64,000 nt of DNA, taken from Talpa occidentalis (Eukaryota; Chordata; Mammalia; Eulipotyphla; Talpidae). Below are positions 46,561 to 58,019 of this stretch, one piece after another. The number at the start of each line of letters is the position of its first letter. Within the stretch, counting starts at the first letter, position 1. The translations under genes were made by a program, and so were the position numbers. Below the pieces are notes generated by a model. It worked only from the letters and a program-made list of their open reading frames with translations. It did no database searches and had not been told where the DNA came from. Location: contig NW_023601104.1 in NCBI RefSeq assembly GCF_014898055.3, forward strand, positions 43,650,210 to 43,714,209, given 5' to 3'.

Positions 46561-49309
46561 TAAGAGCTTGGAGCTTATAGCATATCGAATGCTATGAAGT
46601 AAATGATAAGAATGATAAATAACCACTGGGATTCAAAATTGGGAAGTCATTGTTCACTGCCAAGAAAAATTTCAGATTAGAAATATTAAAGGGAGGGGGG
46701 AAGTAGACTCTTAGCTCTGTCTTGAAGACATCTTGTAGAGCAACTTGGTGAAGACAGAGGAAAGTAAGCATCACTGTGTGAATCAGTAATGTACACAGGC
46801 AGGCCCTTCTGGAGGGTTTTTTGGTTGATACCAACTTGCAATGGAATCCCTTTTGACCCTGCAAGGACATTTCTTAAAATTTAGTTTAAGGAAATACATA
46901 TTGCTGATCATTTAAAGCTATCTGCAAGGGCAATTTATTACAAGTCTTTATACAATGGTGGAAAATTTGAAGTCACCTAAATGAACGATAATACATCTAC
47001 GAAAGAACATGGAACAACATGCGCTATGAAAATCTGTTAACAAAAAAAACCTTATGACACAGAAAAGTGTTCACAATTTTGCAACTGTTAAGGACATTTA
47101 AAAGGCTAACACACAGTAAGTTTTTATTTCATTTTAAATGCAATCATACATAATAAAACATATATATGAACACACATATATAATATGTATATACATGTGC
47201 ATAGTACATGTGCATAACACATACATATAATGATAAACACCTATGTGTATATACAATTATGAGAGGTATAATCAGACAATCTGTTTGCCTGTTCAAAGCC
47301 CCTTTATATACTCTCTATCTTGCTTTCTGCCTCATGCCCTCTGATTTAGGGGCAATGTGAGACTAAGGCAGGAGAGCAGAGGGTGTGAACTGAGGGTCTG
47401 CATATGTATTTCCCCAACTGCACCCCAGTCTGGTGATATAGGTCTCTTTAAATTCCTCAAAGTGCTCACGGACCTTTTCTACAAGGTTCTCTCCTTCTGG
47501 GTATCAACACTACTGGTTTCCCTCATTTCTTCAGGATAGAAGAACCTTCCACAGAATAACTTCAGAGGGGTAGTACATATTGTACACTATGCCTCACATT
47601 TACCATCCAGCCTCATCCCCACTTTAAAATTGTCCTTTTCTTAAACTCTGATTTATTTCAGCTTGAGTTTGCCTAATTTGAGTGAGACCCTAAACAATAT
47701 GTGATACCAGTCTTTATCTAAATTATTGGTTCTACTTAATCTCTCAAGTTTGCCAAGATAAATTTAATTTAGCCTGGTTTTTGCTGCTTAATGTTTACAT
47801 AATTTTAAGGGCCCTCTTTGAAAAATAATACAAATCTATATAAATTAGGTATGAAAATAACATGTACTGAGAGTGAGAAAGTAAATTTTAAGATACTAAA
47901 TATTTTGAAAACTAATTTATAAATTTTACCAAGTCAGGAAAAACAGGATAATGTCTGTTAATTAACCTGAGGCAGCTCTTTGAAATATTGTTTTTCTAGT
48001 ATTTGTAGCCACATAATCATTGTTTTTTTATATGACAATAACGTTGTAATCTTGTTTTCAGTAGAGAGGAAGCAAAGTAAGTTAATCTTTCTTTCAGTGT
48101 GGATGAAAAATGTTTTGAAACTTAATAAAAGTTCATTTAAAATTCACAAGTTATTGATAAGAGCATGCCAATTTTTCAGAATATTGTTAAATTTGAGAAA
48201 GCCTCTTCTAGTACCACATAGATGTCATTTAGTACTATTATCACTTATATGTGTGTATATATACATATATATTATATACTAAGATTTGAAGGCATTATTG
48301 AATATATTCCTGACAAAAGAGAACTGTTCATTTTGACTACTCATCAATAATATCAAATTCTTTTATTTATAATTTTATATATCAAATGACTAGAAGAACT
48401 TTCCACAGATTCACTTCTGATTCTGCACATTTTGGTTCTTCACCCATGTTCTTGTAGGAAATACTGATGTATGATATGTCTTCAGATCCTGCCCCTATCA
48501 GTCCCAACCCTGGGTTTGCTGACACAGGAGGTGGGATGATATCCTGGAGCTATATTGACCTCGGATGCATAGCAATAACTGAAGTTACACATGGACTTAA
48601 GAATGTGTCCCACAGAATGTAACCCCTGACCCAAACTATTTTTAAGTCAACTCTCCCTCAACGTATCCTAAAAAATCCTGTGTCCTCTCCAAGGCCATCT
48701 GAGTCAAGATGTTAGAAGGGAGGTTGGAATAGAAAGAAAAGCTGTTTTTAAATGATAGTGGTTAAAACATGTTACACAAAAGCACATGAGCATAAAAACA
48801 TAATGGAAAGAACTGAAGCAAGTACAGAGAACGGGAGTATAAGTTTCATCAGTAAATCTATGTCTGGGATATTCAAATCATATCTTAGAGACACCCCTTG
48901 AGTCCTTATTCCCCACATCTAGTTCTGTACATCTAATACACTAGTGGCAGTACTAATCTACCACCTTTCCTCTGTATTTTCACAGTTCATTGAAGATTCT
49001 TTGTAATACTTCTTCATTGTATAATAGTATCAATAGTTTAAACACATTTGTCTTTATGATATATGTTTTTGTCTTACAAAAATCTGGCAATTGTAACCTA
49101 ACAACTGATGAAATTTACGCCTTTGTGTAGTCAATAAACATTTTCTTTTATATTGAAAACTCAGTAAATAGTCACATACAATAATATAAATAAGAGTCAA
49201 ATATAAAACAAAGATGATAGAAGAACCTGATGCATGGCTACAGAATAGAATAAGTCAATTAAAAGACAGAAAAACAAATCTGAAAGCAACAGAGAAATGA
49301 GGCAATGGG
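46561..49309. other. Mostly unassigned AT-rich sequence
   Basis: Contains TA/CA-rich simple stretches at 47156-47262 and 48247-48280. The tract 48480-48690 (GTGTCCCACAGAATGTAACCCC..) looks like degraded repeat DNA, but I cannot name it. No genes. Confidence 0.35.
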
Positions 49310-49450
49310 GAAGAGGAAAGTTGAGTAGGCATCCAAAAGATGCCTTCATTGTTCTCAGTGAGAGACGAAGTTAAGTCATCAGCCAAAATGAGGAGATGTA
49401 GGAGATTAAAAATGCAAGAGACCAAGGTGTTATAAAAGATACTGATAAAA
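49310..49450 (-). mobile_element. Possible L2 fragment
   Basis: TTGAGTAGGCATCCAAAAGATGCC.. and GAAGTTAAGTCATCAGCCAAAATGAGG have some reversed-L2 texture. Weak. Confidence 0.3.
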
Positions 49451-49599
49451 GTACATTATGAAATAAAAAAAGGGATAAAGCAAAAACCCAAAGTTGTACT
49501 ATAACTAACTCCAAATCTGTCATTTTTTAAAATTATTCTTCCCATTCTAAGATTCCATTTTGACAGTTCAACCACTATAGTTACAGAGAAAGTATCAGA

Positions 49600-50300
49600 A
49601 TGTTTAATGGAGAATTATATCTCCTGAACCATTTCCAAAGGAACCAAAGCTATCCATCAAATTTCTGGGCAGCATTATGTGGACCAAACAAAATATGTCT
49701 GTTAGCTCAATGCTGCCCATAGGTGAGTTGCACGTAACCTTTACTTGGAGCCATTCAACATCTGTAAAAAATATGAAGAAGGTCACATGGGTTCCTTCCC
49801 CATCGCCTCCAAAGAACTTCATTGCAGATCCAATTGCAAATGGAGTCAGGGAAAGTTGGGGAATTGCAATATTGTGAGAAGTTTATTAAACATGCTAATT
49901 TGTTTATGTCAGAGTGATATATTCATTATTCTAAAACTAACATGATTAGCCTCAATAATGGTGACATCTGTCAATAGAAGAGATGCCAAATTAAGAATTG
50001 ATAGCTGAAAAGAAAAACAATTAAGAATGCACTCAATTGATCTGATTTGCACAGGGCCTTTGACCAATGAAGATAGAAAGCAGGGTATTAGTGATAAGGC
50101 ACGTTTCCATCTCCCCACTTCATAGCCTGCAACAAATATAAAGCTCTGTCTGATTGCAGCTCGGGTTCTCTTTCTAATTACAAATCCCTTGACTGATAGA
50201 TGCCACCACTCTGCATCATGTCTTAGCCTGCAGGGAAAAGAGATTTGATTTCATTGTTACACTTATTAGAGAACTGACTCCATTTAACAGTGTTATCAAC
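49600..50300. promoter_or_regulatory. Candidate conserved non-coding element
   Basis: Repeat-free, with CATTAT/TGCTAATTTG/CATGATTAGC-type AT cores and two near-copies of CTGGGCAGCATT / ATGCTGCCCAT in opposite orientation about 40 bp apart (49664-49721). No coding frame. Function inferred only. Confidence 0.25.
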
Positions 50301-50605
50301 AGAAACTAAGTGTTAAGTGTGTATAGGCGACTCCACTAAGCCTTATAAAACAGTCATAGACAACAGCTTCCGACATATCCCTTGCAAACAAATGCTTATC
50401 TCAGGATTCAGAACAGATAGGGAGTTTCATCCTTAGCCATAATTTAGTCTTCAACCTTGTTTTCCAGAGTCACAAGAATATGCTTAAGGAGAATAGAAGA
50501 GATTTTATATATAAAGGATTATAAAATGCTTCCTTTCCTTAGAGTATTAAATCTCATGTCCAAGTAGTATGGACTTCTCTCATCTTTCTCTCTTTTTCAT
50601 GGTTT

Positions 50606-51475
50606 CATTTTTTTTTTAATTGAGGTAACATTGGTTTACAACACTGTACTTGATTTAGGGGATAAGTTCCCACCTCTTCAGACGTGTTTTATCACACCAC
50701 ACCTATTACCAATCTATGGTCCTTTACTATAGACAATTGGGTCCCTTCCCCCATATTCCCCTCTCTCCCCTCCCCTGCTGGTAGCCTCATTTCTGCAGTC
50801 ATATTTTCAGAGTTCTGTATGTTTGTTTCAGTTTTGTATGTTCCTTTGTTTTGCTTCTTTATATTTCACATGCGTGAAATATCCTGTATTTGACCTTCCC
50901 CTCCTTATTTATTTCACTTAGCACAATATCTTCCTCCAGTCCATTCATGTTGTTACAAATGCCAAGATTTCATTTTTTCTTACAGCTGAATAGTATTTCA
51001 CTGCATATATAAATACCATGTCTTCTCTATGTACTCATTTAGGCTGTTTCAATATTGAAGCTACTGTAAATAGTGATGCACTGAGCACAAGAGAAAATAT
51101 ATCCCTTCAAATGAGTGCTTTCATATTCTTCAGATAGATTTCAAGGAGTGGAATTAATAAATCATCTGGAAGATCTATTTTCAATATTTTGAGAAACCAC
51201 CATATGTTTTCCATAGAAGTTGAGCCAGTCTGAATTCCCACTCACAGTGCTTGAGGGTTCCTTTCTCTCCACATTGTCACCAACACTTGTTGTTTCTGAT
51301 CTTTTTGATATGGGTCATTCTCAAAGTGTGAGATGGTATCATTGTGGTTGTGATTTGATTTCCCTGATGAGAAGTGATAATGAGCATTTCTTTCATGTGC
51401 CTGTTGCCAATCTTAATGTCTTCTTGGGAGAGGTGTCTGTTAAACTCTTCCTCTCATCTTTTTATTAAGGCAGGA
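50606..51475 (-). mobile_element. Old L1 3' region (antisense)
   Basis: A T-run, TTGAGGTAACATTGGTTTACAACAC (3' UTR start in reverse), GTCCATTCATGTTGTTACAAATG, GCTGAATAGTATTTCACTGCATATATAAATACC and CCACATTGTCACCAACACTTGTTGTTTCTGAT give about 870 bp of old L1 3' UTR and ORF2 end. Many indels; no open frame of note. Confidence 0.88.
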
Positions 51476-53239
51476 AAACAATGGAATTACCCACTGTGAG
51501 ATGATGACTCTTGCTGAGTTCAGACTAGCTATGTTGCAAAACCATGAAGACAATCTTATGTTCTCAAGGAAACTAGTATTATATGTAAGTGATCTGTTCT
51601 CAATCTACTCCTCCTAGTGTTTAACCTGGACCTCCCATTGTTTTGGTATAACCTGATTAATCCTGGTTTACTCCCCAGTGGCCATCCTGACTAAAGATAA
51701 TCTATCTCCGTGAATGAAAGTGGAGTCCTGGATGGGAGGATTATCAAGGCTGTTAGTGAAGGAGTGGAGATAAAAGGAAATGCTGCAAATATTTTAAAAT
51801 CCAATATAATTGACATTATAAATTTAGTATTTATGAGAGATGTTTAAATAAATTAAAACTCCCCATGATTCAGTAGGAGTGAGTAGGAGATAAAAAAGCA
51901 GGAGTGAGGGACTATATACTATGTATCAGAAACACTTTACATTGATTCCCTGAAAATTTCCTACAATTGATTCTTACATTGATAGTTTTCTAAGTCATGG
52001 AAAGGAGCTATAAGATCTAAGAGCCATATGGATTCACTGAGATAATTCAAGCATGGTGAATTTGTTTTCTTATTACATCAAGTTGCTAGGACAATGGATT
52101 AGAAAAATCAGGATGACTCGCAGATCTCTAGGCTCAACATTACTCTGTGGATAATTGTGGAATGTTGAAAACCGGAGGAAGAGGAGGTTAGAAAGGAAAA
52201 AAAAAACAATTAAATATAAAATATTGTGAGATATATGATGAATGGAGAGGCAGGGGGAAAAAGTAAATGGAGAGGTAGGAGAAAAATTTGATTCATGTCA
52301 TGTCACAGGAGTCAGAAGAGAAATGTTTCAAAAAGGTTACAGTAGTAACTGTGTGGAGAGCTTTCAAGGAGTTGTGTAAGATTGAGGAAAGAAGTTTCCA
52401 ACAGGTTTTGAGATGGAGTATCCCCTCAATGATAAGCAATGGAAAAAAGTTTTCAAACTAATTTCTCTTTTTATTATTTGTAACTTTAACTTGTCAGCTG
52501 TTATCTGTAATGAGTACCTATGCAGCTGTTTTTTTTTAAATTTAATAACAAGCTTTTTGGTTGTAGAACAATCCCTGCTTGCTGATATTCGCTCCTTAAC
52601 TATCCAGGGACTCTCCAAGGGAACTAACATTATCTACAAATCAGCAATGGCCATTCTTTGCCTCTGGAAGAGCGAGATATCCACCACATGTGCTGCCATT
52701 GACAGGGGCACACAGGAATGGAGACCTGATTACTGTGGGTAGAGCTAACCCACTTTTACATTCAGTTTGGGATAAGTCAGAATAATACTGATGATTAAGG
52801 TGTACAGAATGTACTAGGCAACCCTTTAAGCACACACACACTCAGCACTATCCTCAGCACACCTTTCTTCAGGGTGATGGGGTTCAGCATGAGCTTTGGT
52901 CCCTCTTCCAATGAGATAGGAGGCCAAAATTATTCCTCTAAGCATCACCATCTAGATTCCTCCTTCCCTTTTGAGAAGTTCCACTTCAGGGACTTCTTAC
53001 TGTCCTTCCAGCAATGACTTCTTCTACTGCCTGGCCAAGACATACATGAATATGGAATAAACTCAAGGAAGCACAAGGATTATGTCTCCCCTGTCCCAAC
53101 ACTACTCCATGAAACTCTCAGTCCCTTTGCAAATTAATGATTACAAATGGGGAGGGGAGAGCCTGTGCAATCTTACCAGCATAAGAGTCCATTCTCACCC
53201 GTCTAAGATGACTTGTTACATATATTCACATCATTTCTA
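51476..53239. other. Mostly unassigned sequence
   Basis: A 109-aa frame at 52413-52742 has no domain. Repeats here are not recognisable to me. Confidence 0.35.
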
Positions 53240-53380
53240 TGAAGTCTGAAGGATTTTCATAGGATCAATTTAAAATTAAAATACTACTGAGTGGTTAAAT
53301 AAGTTGTCAAAAGGCACACAGCACATGAATGAAAATGGTGAGACTTGAATCTCAACAAGACTTTCTTCAAGACTGTATTT
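53240..53380 (-). mobile_element. MIR fragment
   Basis: TGGTTAAATAAGTTGTCAAAAGGCACACAGCACATGAATG..GGTGAGACTTGAATCTCAAC is the reversed MIR core (ggttaagtaacttgcccaaggtcacacagc..). Confidence 0.6.
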
Positions 53381-53384
53381 AAAA

Positions 53385-54126
53385 AAAAACAAAAAACAGC
53401 TTTACTGAGTTTAATTGCCATGCAATATACTATGCAAGTTTAATAAGTTTGAACACATATATCCATGAAACTATCACCACAATCAAGAAAATGAACATCT
53501 GTCTCCAGCAAGTTCCTTCATACCCTTTTGTAATACTACTCTCTTGGCCCTTCCTGATATTCTAATAACCCCAAGTAACTGTCCATTTATTTCCTGTCAG
53601 TATAGATTAATCTGCATTTGCAAAAATGTTCATTTATAGTGTGCCTTTTTTTTTTCCCTCTCAATTTTTCCACACAGCATACAGTCCTGCATTGTTTAAC
53701 AATGTTTTGGTTAAGGGTGCACCACATATAGGCTGCGAGTCCCAGTAGACCATACCATATGGCCTAGGTATGCAGTGGGCTAAATCACATAGTAATTATA
53801 TTCTATGATATTCACAAAGTGATGAAATCTCTTAATGATGCATTTCTCGGGAGAAATCCCCATTGTTACATGATGCATGACTACAATTTGTTGAGATTCA
53901 TTGATATTGTGTTATATAATAATAGTACATTCCTACTTATTGCTGAGCAGCATTTCATTTTATGGATAGGCCAAAATTTAGTTTTTCACCAATTGATGGA
54001 TATTTGGGATCATTTCCAATAAGTTCCTCTGAATATTCATATATAATATTCAATCTTTGCATTAAGATATGTTTCATTCCTCTTGGGCAATACTATGAGT
54101 GCAAGTTTAGTGATTTAAAAAAGAGC
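53385..54126 (-). mobile_element. Old L1, 3' piece of a split element
   Basis: AACAGCTTTACTGAGTTTAATTGCCATGCAATATAC.., ATCACCACAATCAAGAAAATGAAC, then TATTGCTGAGCAGCATTTCATTTTATGGATAGGCC and GATGGATATTTGGGATCATTTCC: reversed 3' UTR and ORF2 end of an old (L1M-age) L1. Interrupted by a Tigger-like element at 53682 and by a younger L1 at 54141, and continues at 55439. Confidence 0.82.
53682..53881. mobile_element. Tigger/MER2-like non-autonomous DNA transposon
   Basis: A 200-bp element with imperfect terminal inverted repeats. CAGTCCTGCATTGTTTAAC on the left pairs with the right end read in reverse as GTCATGCATCATGTAAC, 17 of 21 positions matching over the shared TIR. TA lies on both sides (53680-53681 and 53882-53883), as expected for Tc1/mariner-pogo insertions. 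The inside (CATATGGCCTAGGTATGCAGTG) resembles MER2/Tigger ends. No transposase frame. Confidence 0.78.
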
Positions 54127-54140
54127 AAAAATGTTTTTCA

Positions 54141-55424
54141 AATAAACCCACAGATTTATGGTCAACTAATATTTGACAAAGGAGCAAAGAATATGCACTG
54201 GAGCAAAGAAAGTTTGTTCAATAAATGGTGCTGGGAAAACTGGGTCGCTACATGCAAAAGAATGAAGCTTGACTACTACCTCACACCATACACAAAAATC
54301 AACTCAAAATGGATTAAAGAACTAGACATAAGACCTGAAACCACAAAATACATAGAAGGAAATAAGGGCGAAACACTACATGATAAGCACATCAAAGATA
54401 TCTTTACAGACACATCACCCAAAGCAGTGATAGTGAAGGCAAAGATAAACAGCTGGGACTACATCAAATTAAAGAGCTTCTGCACAGCAAAAGAGACAAT
54501 AACCAAAACAAAGAGAAACCCCACCGACTGGGAGAACATTTTTGCACACAACACTAATGATAAAGGACTGATCACAAAAATCTACAAAGAGCTGATGAGA
54601 CTCAACAAAAACAAAGAAAATAATCCAGTCAAAAAATGGGCAGAAGAGCTAAAAAGAAACTTCTCTGAAGAGGAAATGCAAATGGCCAACAGACATATGA
54701 AAAAATGTTCAACATCACTTGTAATCAGGGAAATGCAAATCAAAACTACCATGAGATACCATCTTACACCAGTGAGAATGGCACATATTAAAAAAACTAG
54801 CAACAACAAATGTTGGCGAGGATGTGGAGAAAAAGGAACTCTCCTGTACTGCTGGTGGGAGTACAAACTGGTCCAACCACTGTGGAGAGCTGTGTGGAGA
54901 TTTCTGGACCTACTAAACATAGAGCTTCCATATGATCCAGCAATTCCACTCCTAGGTATTTGCCCAAAGGACACAGAAACATCAATTCCAAAGAACACCT
55001 GCACCCCTATGTTTATAGCAGCACTATTTACAATAGCTAAGCTTTGGAAACAACCCAAATGCCCAAAAATAGATGACTGGATCAAGAAGATGTGGTCCAT
55101 ATACACCATGGAATATTATTCAGCATTCAAAAAAGATAAACACATGCAATTTGCAGCAACATGGATGGCGCTGGAAGGGATCATGCTCAGCGAAATAAGC
55201 CAAAAAGAAAAAAGAAAAATACCGGATGGTCTCACTCATAGCAGGAATCTAGAAAACTTAAATAAGGGACCAGTAAAAAGAATAACTATAAGAAAGCAAA
55301 ACTCAAAATCAACAAACAGCTATGAACCAGAGACACTCTATGGGGGGTAGGGGGCGGGGAGGGGAGGGATTGGGATCAAAATAAGGGGGTTGCAATTGTA
55401 TGGGGAATATAAAAATAAAATTAA
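54141..55424 (+). mobile_element. 5'-truncated L1 with 14-bp TSD, nested in older L1
   Basis: Sense-strand L1 of 1.28 kb: ORF2 C-terminal coding, G-rich 3' UTR (TAGGGGGCGGGGAGGGGAGG) and a short A-rich end. Identical TSD AAAAATGTTTTTCA at 54127-54140 and 55425-55438. Its 3' UTR ends at GGGGAATATAAAAATAAAATT, about 60 nt or more earlier than in the two sister copies. It landed in opposite orientation inside an older L1. Confidence 0.96.
54142..55350 (+). pseudogene. L1 ORF2 C-terminal fragment, long open frame
   Basis: 402 codons of L1 ORF2 remain open from [16 protein letters not shown] to the natural end at a TAG (55348-55350). It is the region after the RT domain: [49 protein letters not shown], the [20 protein letters not shown] block, then the zinc-knuckle position (codons 54811-54864) and the [20 protein letters not shown] end. 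Two of the four CCHC ligands are replaced by Tyr (His and last Cys), unlike the sister copy at 16878-16931. The open frame extends upstream to 53962, but those 60 residues come from flanking DNA. Endonuclease and RT are missing, so it cannot move itself. Confidence 0.94.
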
Positions 55425-55807
55425 AAAAATGTTTTTCAGAGTGGTTCTTCCATTTTCCATTCACTCGAACAATTTGTGAGAGTCTAGGCTCCTACATATC
55501 TTCAAAAATAATCAGTATGATAAGTATTTTAATTGTTTTATTGAAGTATTTCTTTATGGTGGTCTCAAGTGACTCATGATATTGAGAATCTTTTTGTGTG
55601 TTTACTTGTTATAAGTGTATCTTTTTTGAGAAGTATCAGCTCTTCTGTCCATTTTTTAATGAGTTGTTTGTTTTACTATTATTGGATTTTAAGAGTTCTT
55701 TCAATATTCTGAATATAACTTCTCTTTACCATGATTTACAAATATTTTCTACCAGACTATCTTACTTTTTCATTTTCTTAAAGTCATCTTTCAGAGAGTT
55801 TAATTTT

Positions 55808-55840
55808 ATTAACAATGTCTCTTAAAGAGACATTGTTAAT
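55808..55840. repeat. Perfect 33-bp palindrome
   Basis: ATTAACAATGTCTCTT (55808-55823), one A, then AAGAGACATTGTTAAT (55825-55840), an exact reverse complement with 16-bp arms and a 1-nt centre. Confidence 0.97.
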
Positions 55841-56445
55841 TTTAATGAAGTCCAACTTATCAATATTTTATTTGCCTCATGTATCATGCTTTCAGTATTT
55901 AATGCAATCAGCTAACTTGAGGTCATAAGGATTTTCTCCCATGTGTTTTTCTAGAATTTTCATACTTGTCGACTTTACATTTAGGTATATGATTCATTTA
56001 GAATAATTTTGTTTGTAATTCAAGGTATGGGTTGAAGTGCATTTGTTTTGCTAATGACTATCCTTTTGTTTCAACACAATTTGTTATAAAGATCATTCCC
56101 ACTTACGTGGATTTGTGTTAATATTGTCCATTCATGTGTGAGACTATACTGGACTTTTAATTCTATTCCTTTGATCTATTTCCCTATATGTAAGCCAATT
56201 CCATACTGTCTTGGCAACTAGCTTCATATAGATTCAGATATTGTTAATCTTCCAACTCTATTTGATTTTTCAAAGTTTTTTGGGTGACTCAAGATCTTTT
56301 AAATTTTCATAAGACGTTTAAAATCAACTCACCATTTTTTTCAAAAAGACTTCTGGGATTTAGATACTAATGTCAGGTCTATAGATCAATTTACTGTAAT
56401 GGACACCTTAATAAAATATTACCTTCCAACCCATAAATACAGTTA

Positions 56446-56515
56446 TTTAGGTTTACATTAATATTTATTTATTTAGGTTTACATTAATAGGTTTCATTTA
56501 GGTTTACATTAATAT
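56446..56515. repeat. Three near-tandem copies of a 25-26-bp unit
   Basis: TTTAGGTTTACATTAATA begins at 56446, 56472 and 56497 (spacing 26 and 25). A local amplification within the old L1. Confidence 0.9.
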
Positions 56516-56879
56516 CACTAAGTTATATTTTACAGTTTTTATTTTAAAGCCTTTACATTTATTTTTACATATCTAAATTTCTCATATCTTTGGATGTTTA
56601 ATGAAAATGTAAATGGTATTTTTAATTTCTTTTTTGCTGCTAATATATACAAATACAATGAGCATACTTGATCTTGTATTTTGTAATCTTGATAAGTTAA
56701 CTTATTAATTACAGTATCTTTTTGTATATTCTATACATTTTTTACACAGATAATAATCTTGTATCTATATAGTGTTTCATTTCTTCCTCTGCAATTTTAT
56801 CCCCATTGTGTCCTTTTCTTGCTTTATTACACTGACTTAAGATTGTAGTCCTAGTTCTTCATCTATACATTTAACAACT

Positions 56880-57420
56880 AGTTTTGAATGCTGATTATAT
56901 ATCATCCATGATTATAAGTGAGAAAAGAGCAGTATGAATGAAACAAATAGAGTGCATGCTTTCATGGAGCTCATTATAATTATAATTATTTAAGAAAAAT
57001 AGATATATTTGAATGTGAGTACTAATATAGGTAAAGAATAGCTTATGGAAATGGGGACATGTAGTCTAAAAAACAATGAAAGAGAAAATAATTATGCCTT
57101 CAAATATGCAAGGAATGATTTTGCAGAAAAAAAAAGTATTTTTTCTGTATAATTCCAGGAAATTTAACTAGGATTAGTGGCGGAAAGTTGAGAATAGAAA
57201 TTTTAGAATTTGCTGTCAGAAAAAAACAAAACTATTTGTAACTGAAACAAGCTGCCTCATGAGAATCTTTCTGTGGATAGTTTATCAAGAGACTGATAAC
57301 CTTTTATAAGGTATGCCACAGGAAGGCAGGATTCTCAGGCAGAGGAGTGACCTGAGTCGTTCTTAGGATGATCTGAATTCTACAGATACAAAGGTGGATG
57401 GGATAACCCTTTTGCTTATA
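56880..57420 (-). mobile_element. Possible L2 (antisense)
   Basis: GAGTGCATGCTTTCATGGAGCTCATTATAATT fits the reversed L2 'ccctgccctcatggagcttacattctag', and AGGCAGAGGAGTGACCTGAG fits 'gcaggggagtgacatgatc'. The middle is poorly matched. Confidence 0.45.
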
Positions 57421-57589
57421 TTACGTTTACAATCACATCTAAAGAAAAGATTTATGATAGAGACAAGTAGCATAACTCAAATTATGGTTCAAGACACCAA
57501 ATGAAGGTATTTACAAGGAGGGTATGGCTAAGGCTACATAAATAGTACAAAACAAGAATTGTCTAGACATTTGCTGTCAAGCAAATTAA

Positions 57590-57875
57590 TATATTTATAT
57601 GTTGTAAGTGTAATCTCTCTTTTTTCACACATTCCAATTTCTTTCCAAACTTCCTATTTGCCTTATCTTGACTGTCCTTTCCTTTTCTTTACATAATTTC
57701 TAATCCCAAATTTCTCCTTCAATGTTAAGTCCCCAAGGCATCCTTTATGAAGATCCCCTCAAGATTCCAGTCCACTGGAATTACTCACTTTTCTCATATT
57801 CTACACTCTAGTTAGATCACATATGTCTTACATTCTAAGGAACATTACAACATGCACTCAATAAGTGGGAGCTAA
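57590..57875 (+). mobile_element. L2 3' fragment
   Basis: AATTTCTCCTTCAATGTTAAGTCCCCAAGGCATCCTTTATGAAGATCCCC.. and GCACTCAATAAGTGGGAGC follow sense L2 ('..ccttcaagacccagctcaaatgtcacctcctctgtgaagccttcc..gcgctcaataaatg'). Confidence 0.6.
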
Positions 57876-58019
57876 TAGTAATAATGACAATAATGCAAAA
57901 TTAAAAAAAGAAACAGGGAGAAAAGACTGATAATTTCAGGTGACATAGTCAGAAAATGCTTTTTGGAGGACATGGGCCTTTACCTTCTACTTCTCTCCTA
58001 AGACACTTATACATTTACT

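Larger units (their letters stand above)
55439..56850 (-). mobile_element. Old L1, continuation of the split element
   Basis: Continues the element cut by the younger L1: CTTCTGTCCATTTTTTAATGAGTTG.., ATTTACAAATATTTTCTACC, ATGAAGTCCAACTTATCAATATTTTATTTG, CACAATTTGTTATAAAGATC, ATTCTATTCCTTTGATCTATTTCCCTATATG, CTTGATCTTGTATTTTGTAATCTTG. These are reversed ORF2 landmarks in order up to the RT region. Heavily mutated. Contains a perfect palindrome at 55808 and a local triplication at 56446. Confidence 0.85.

Noticed and set aside
53641..53660. T-run as a Pol III or retrocopy tail
   Set aside because: No element body adjoins it; it lies within old L1 3' UTR.
53962..54140. First 60 residues of the 462-aa frame as part of a real protein
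   Set aside because: They lie outside the TSD, in the flanking old L1's wrong strand; the ORF2 part begins at 54142.
54582..55109. 175-aa minus-strand frame opposite the L1 (also 16822-17160 plus)
   Set aside because: Mirror frames of L1 ORF2 coding; they share the same antisense peptide because the L1 copies are related.
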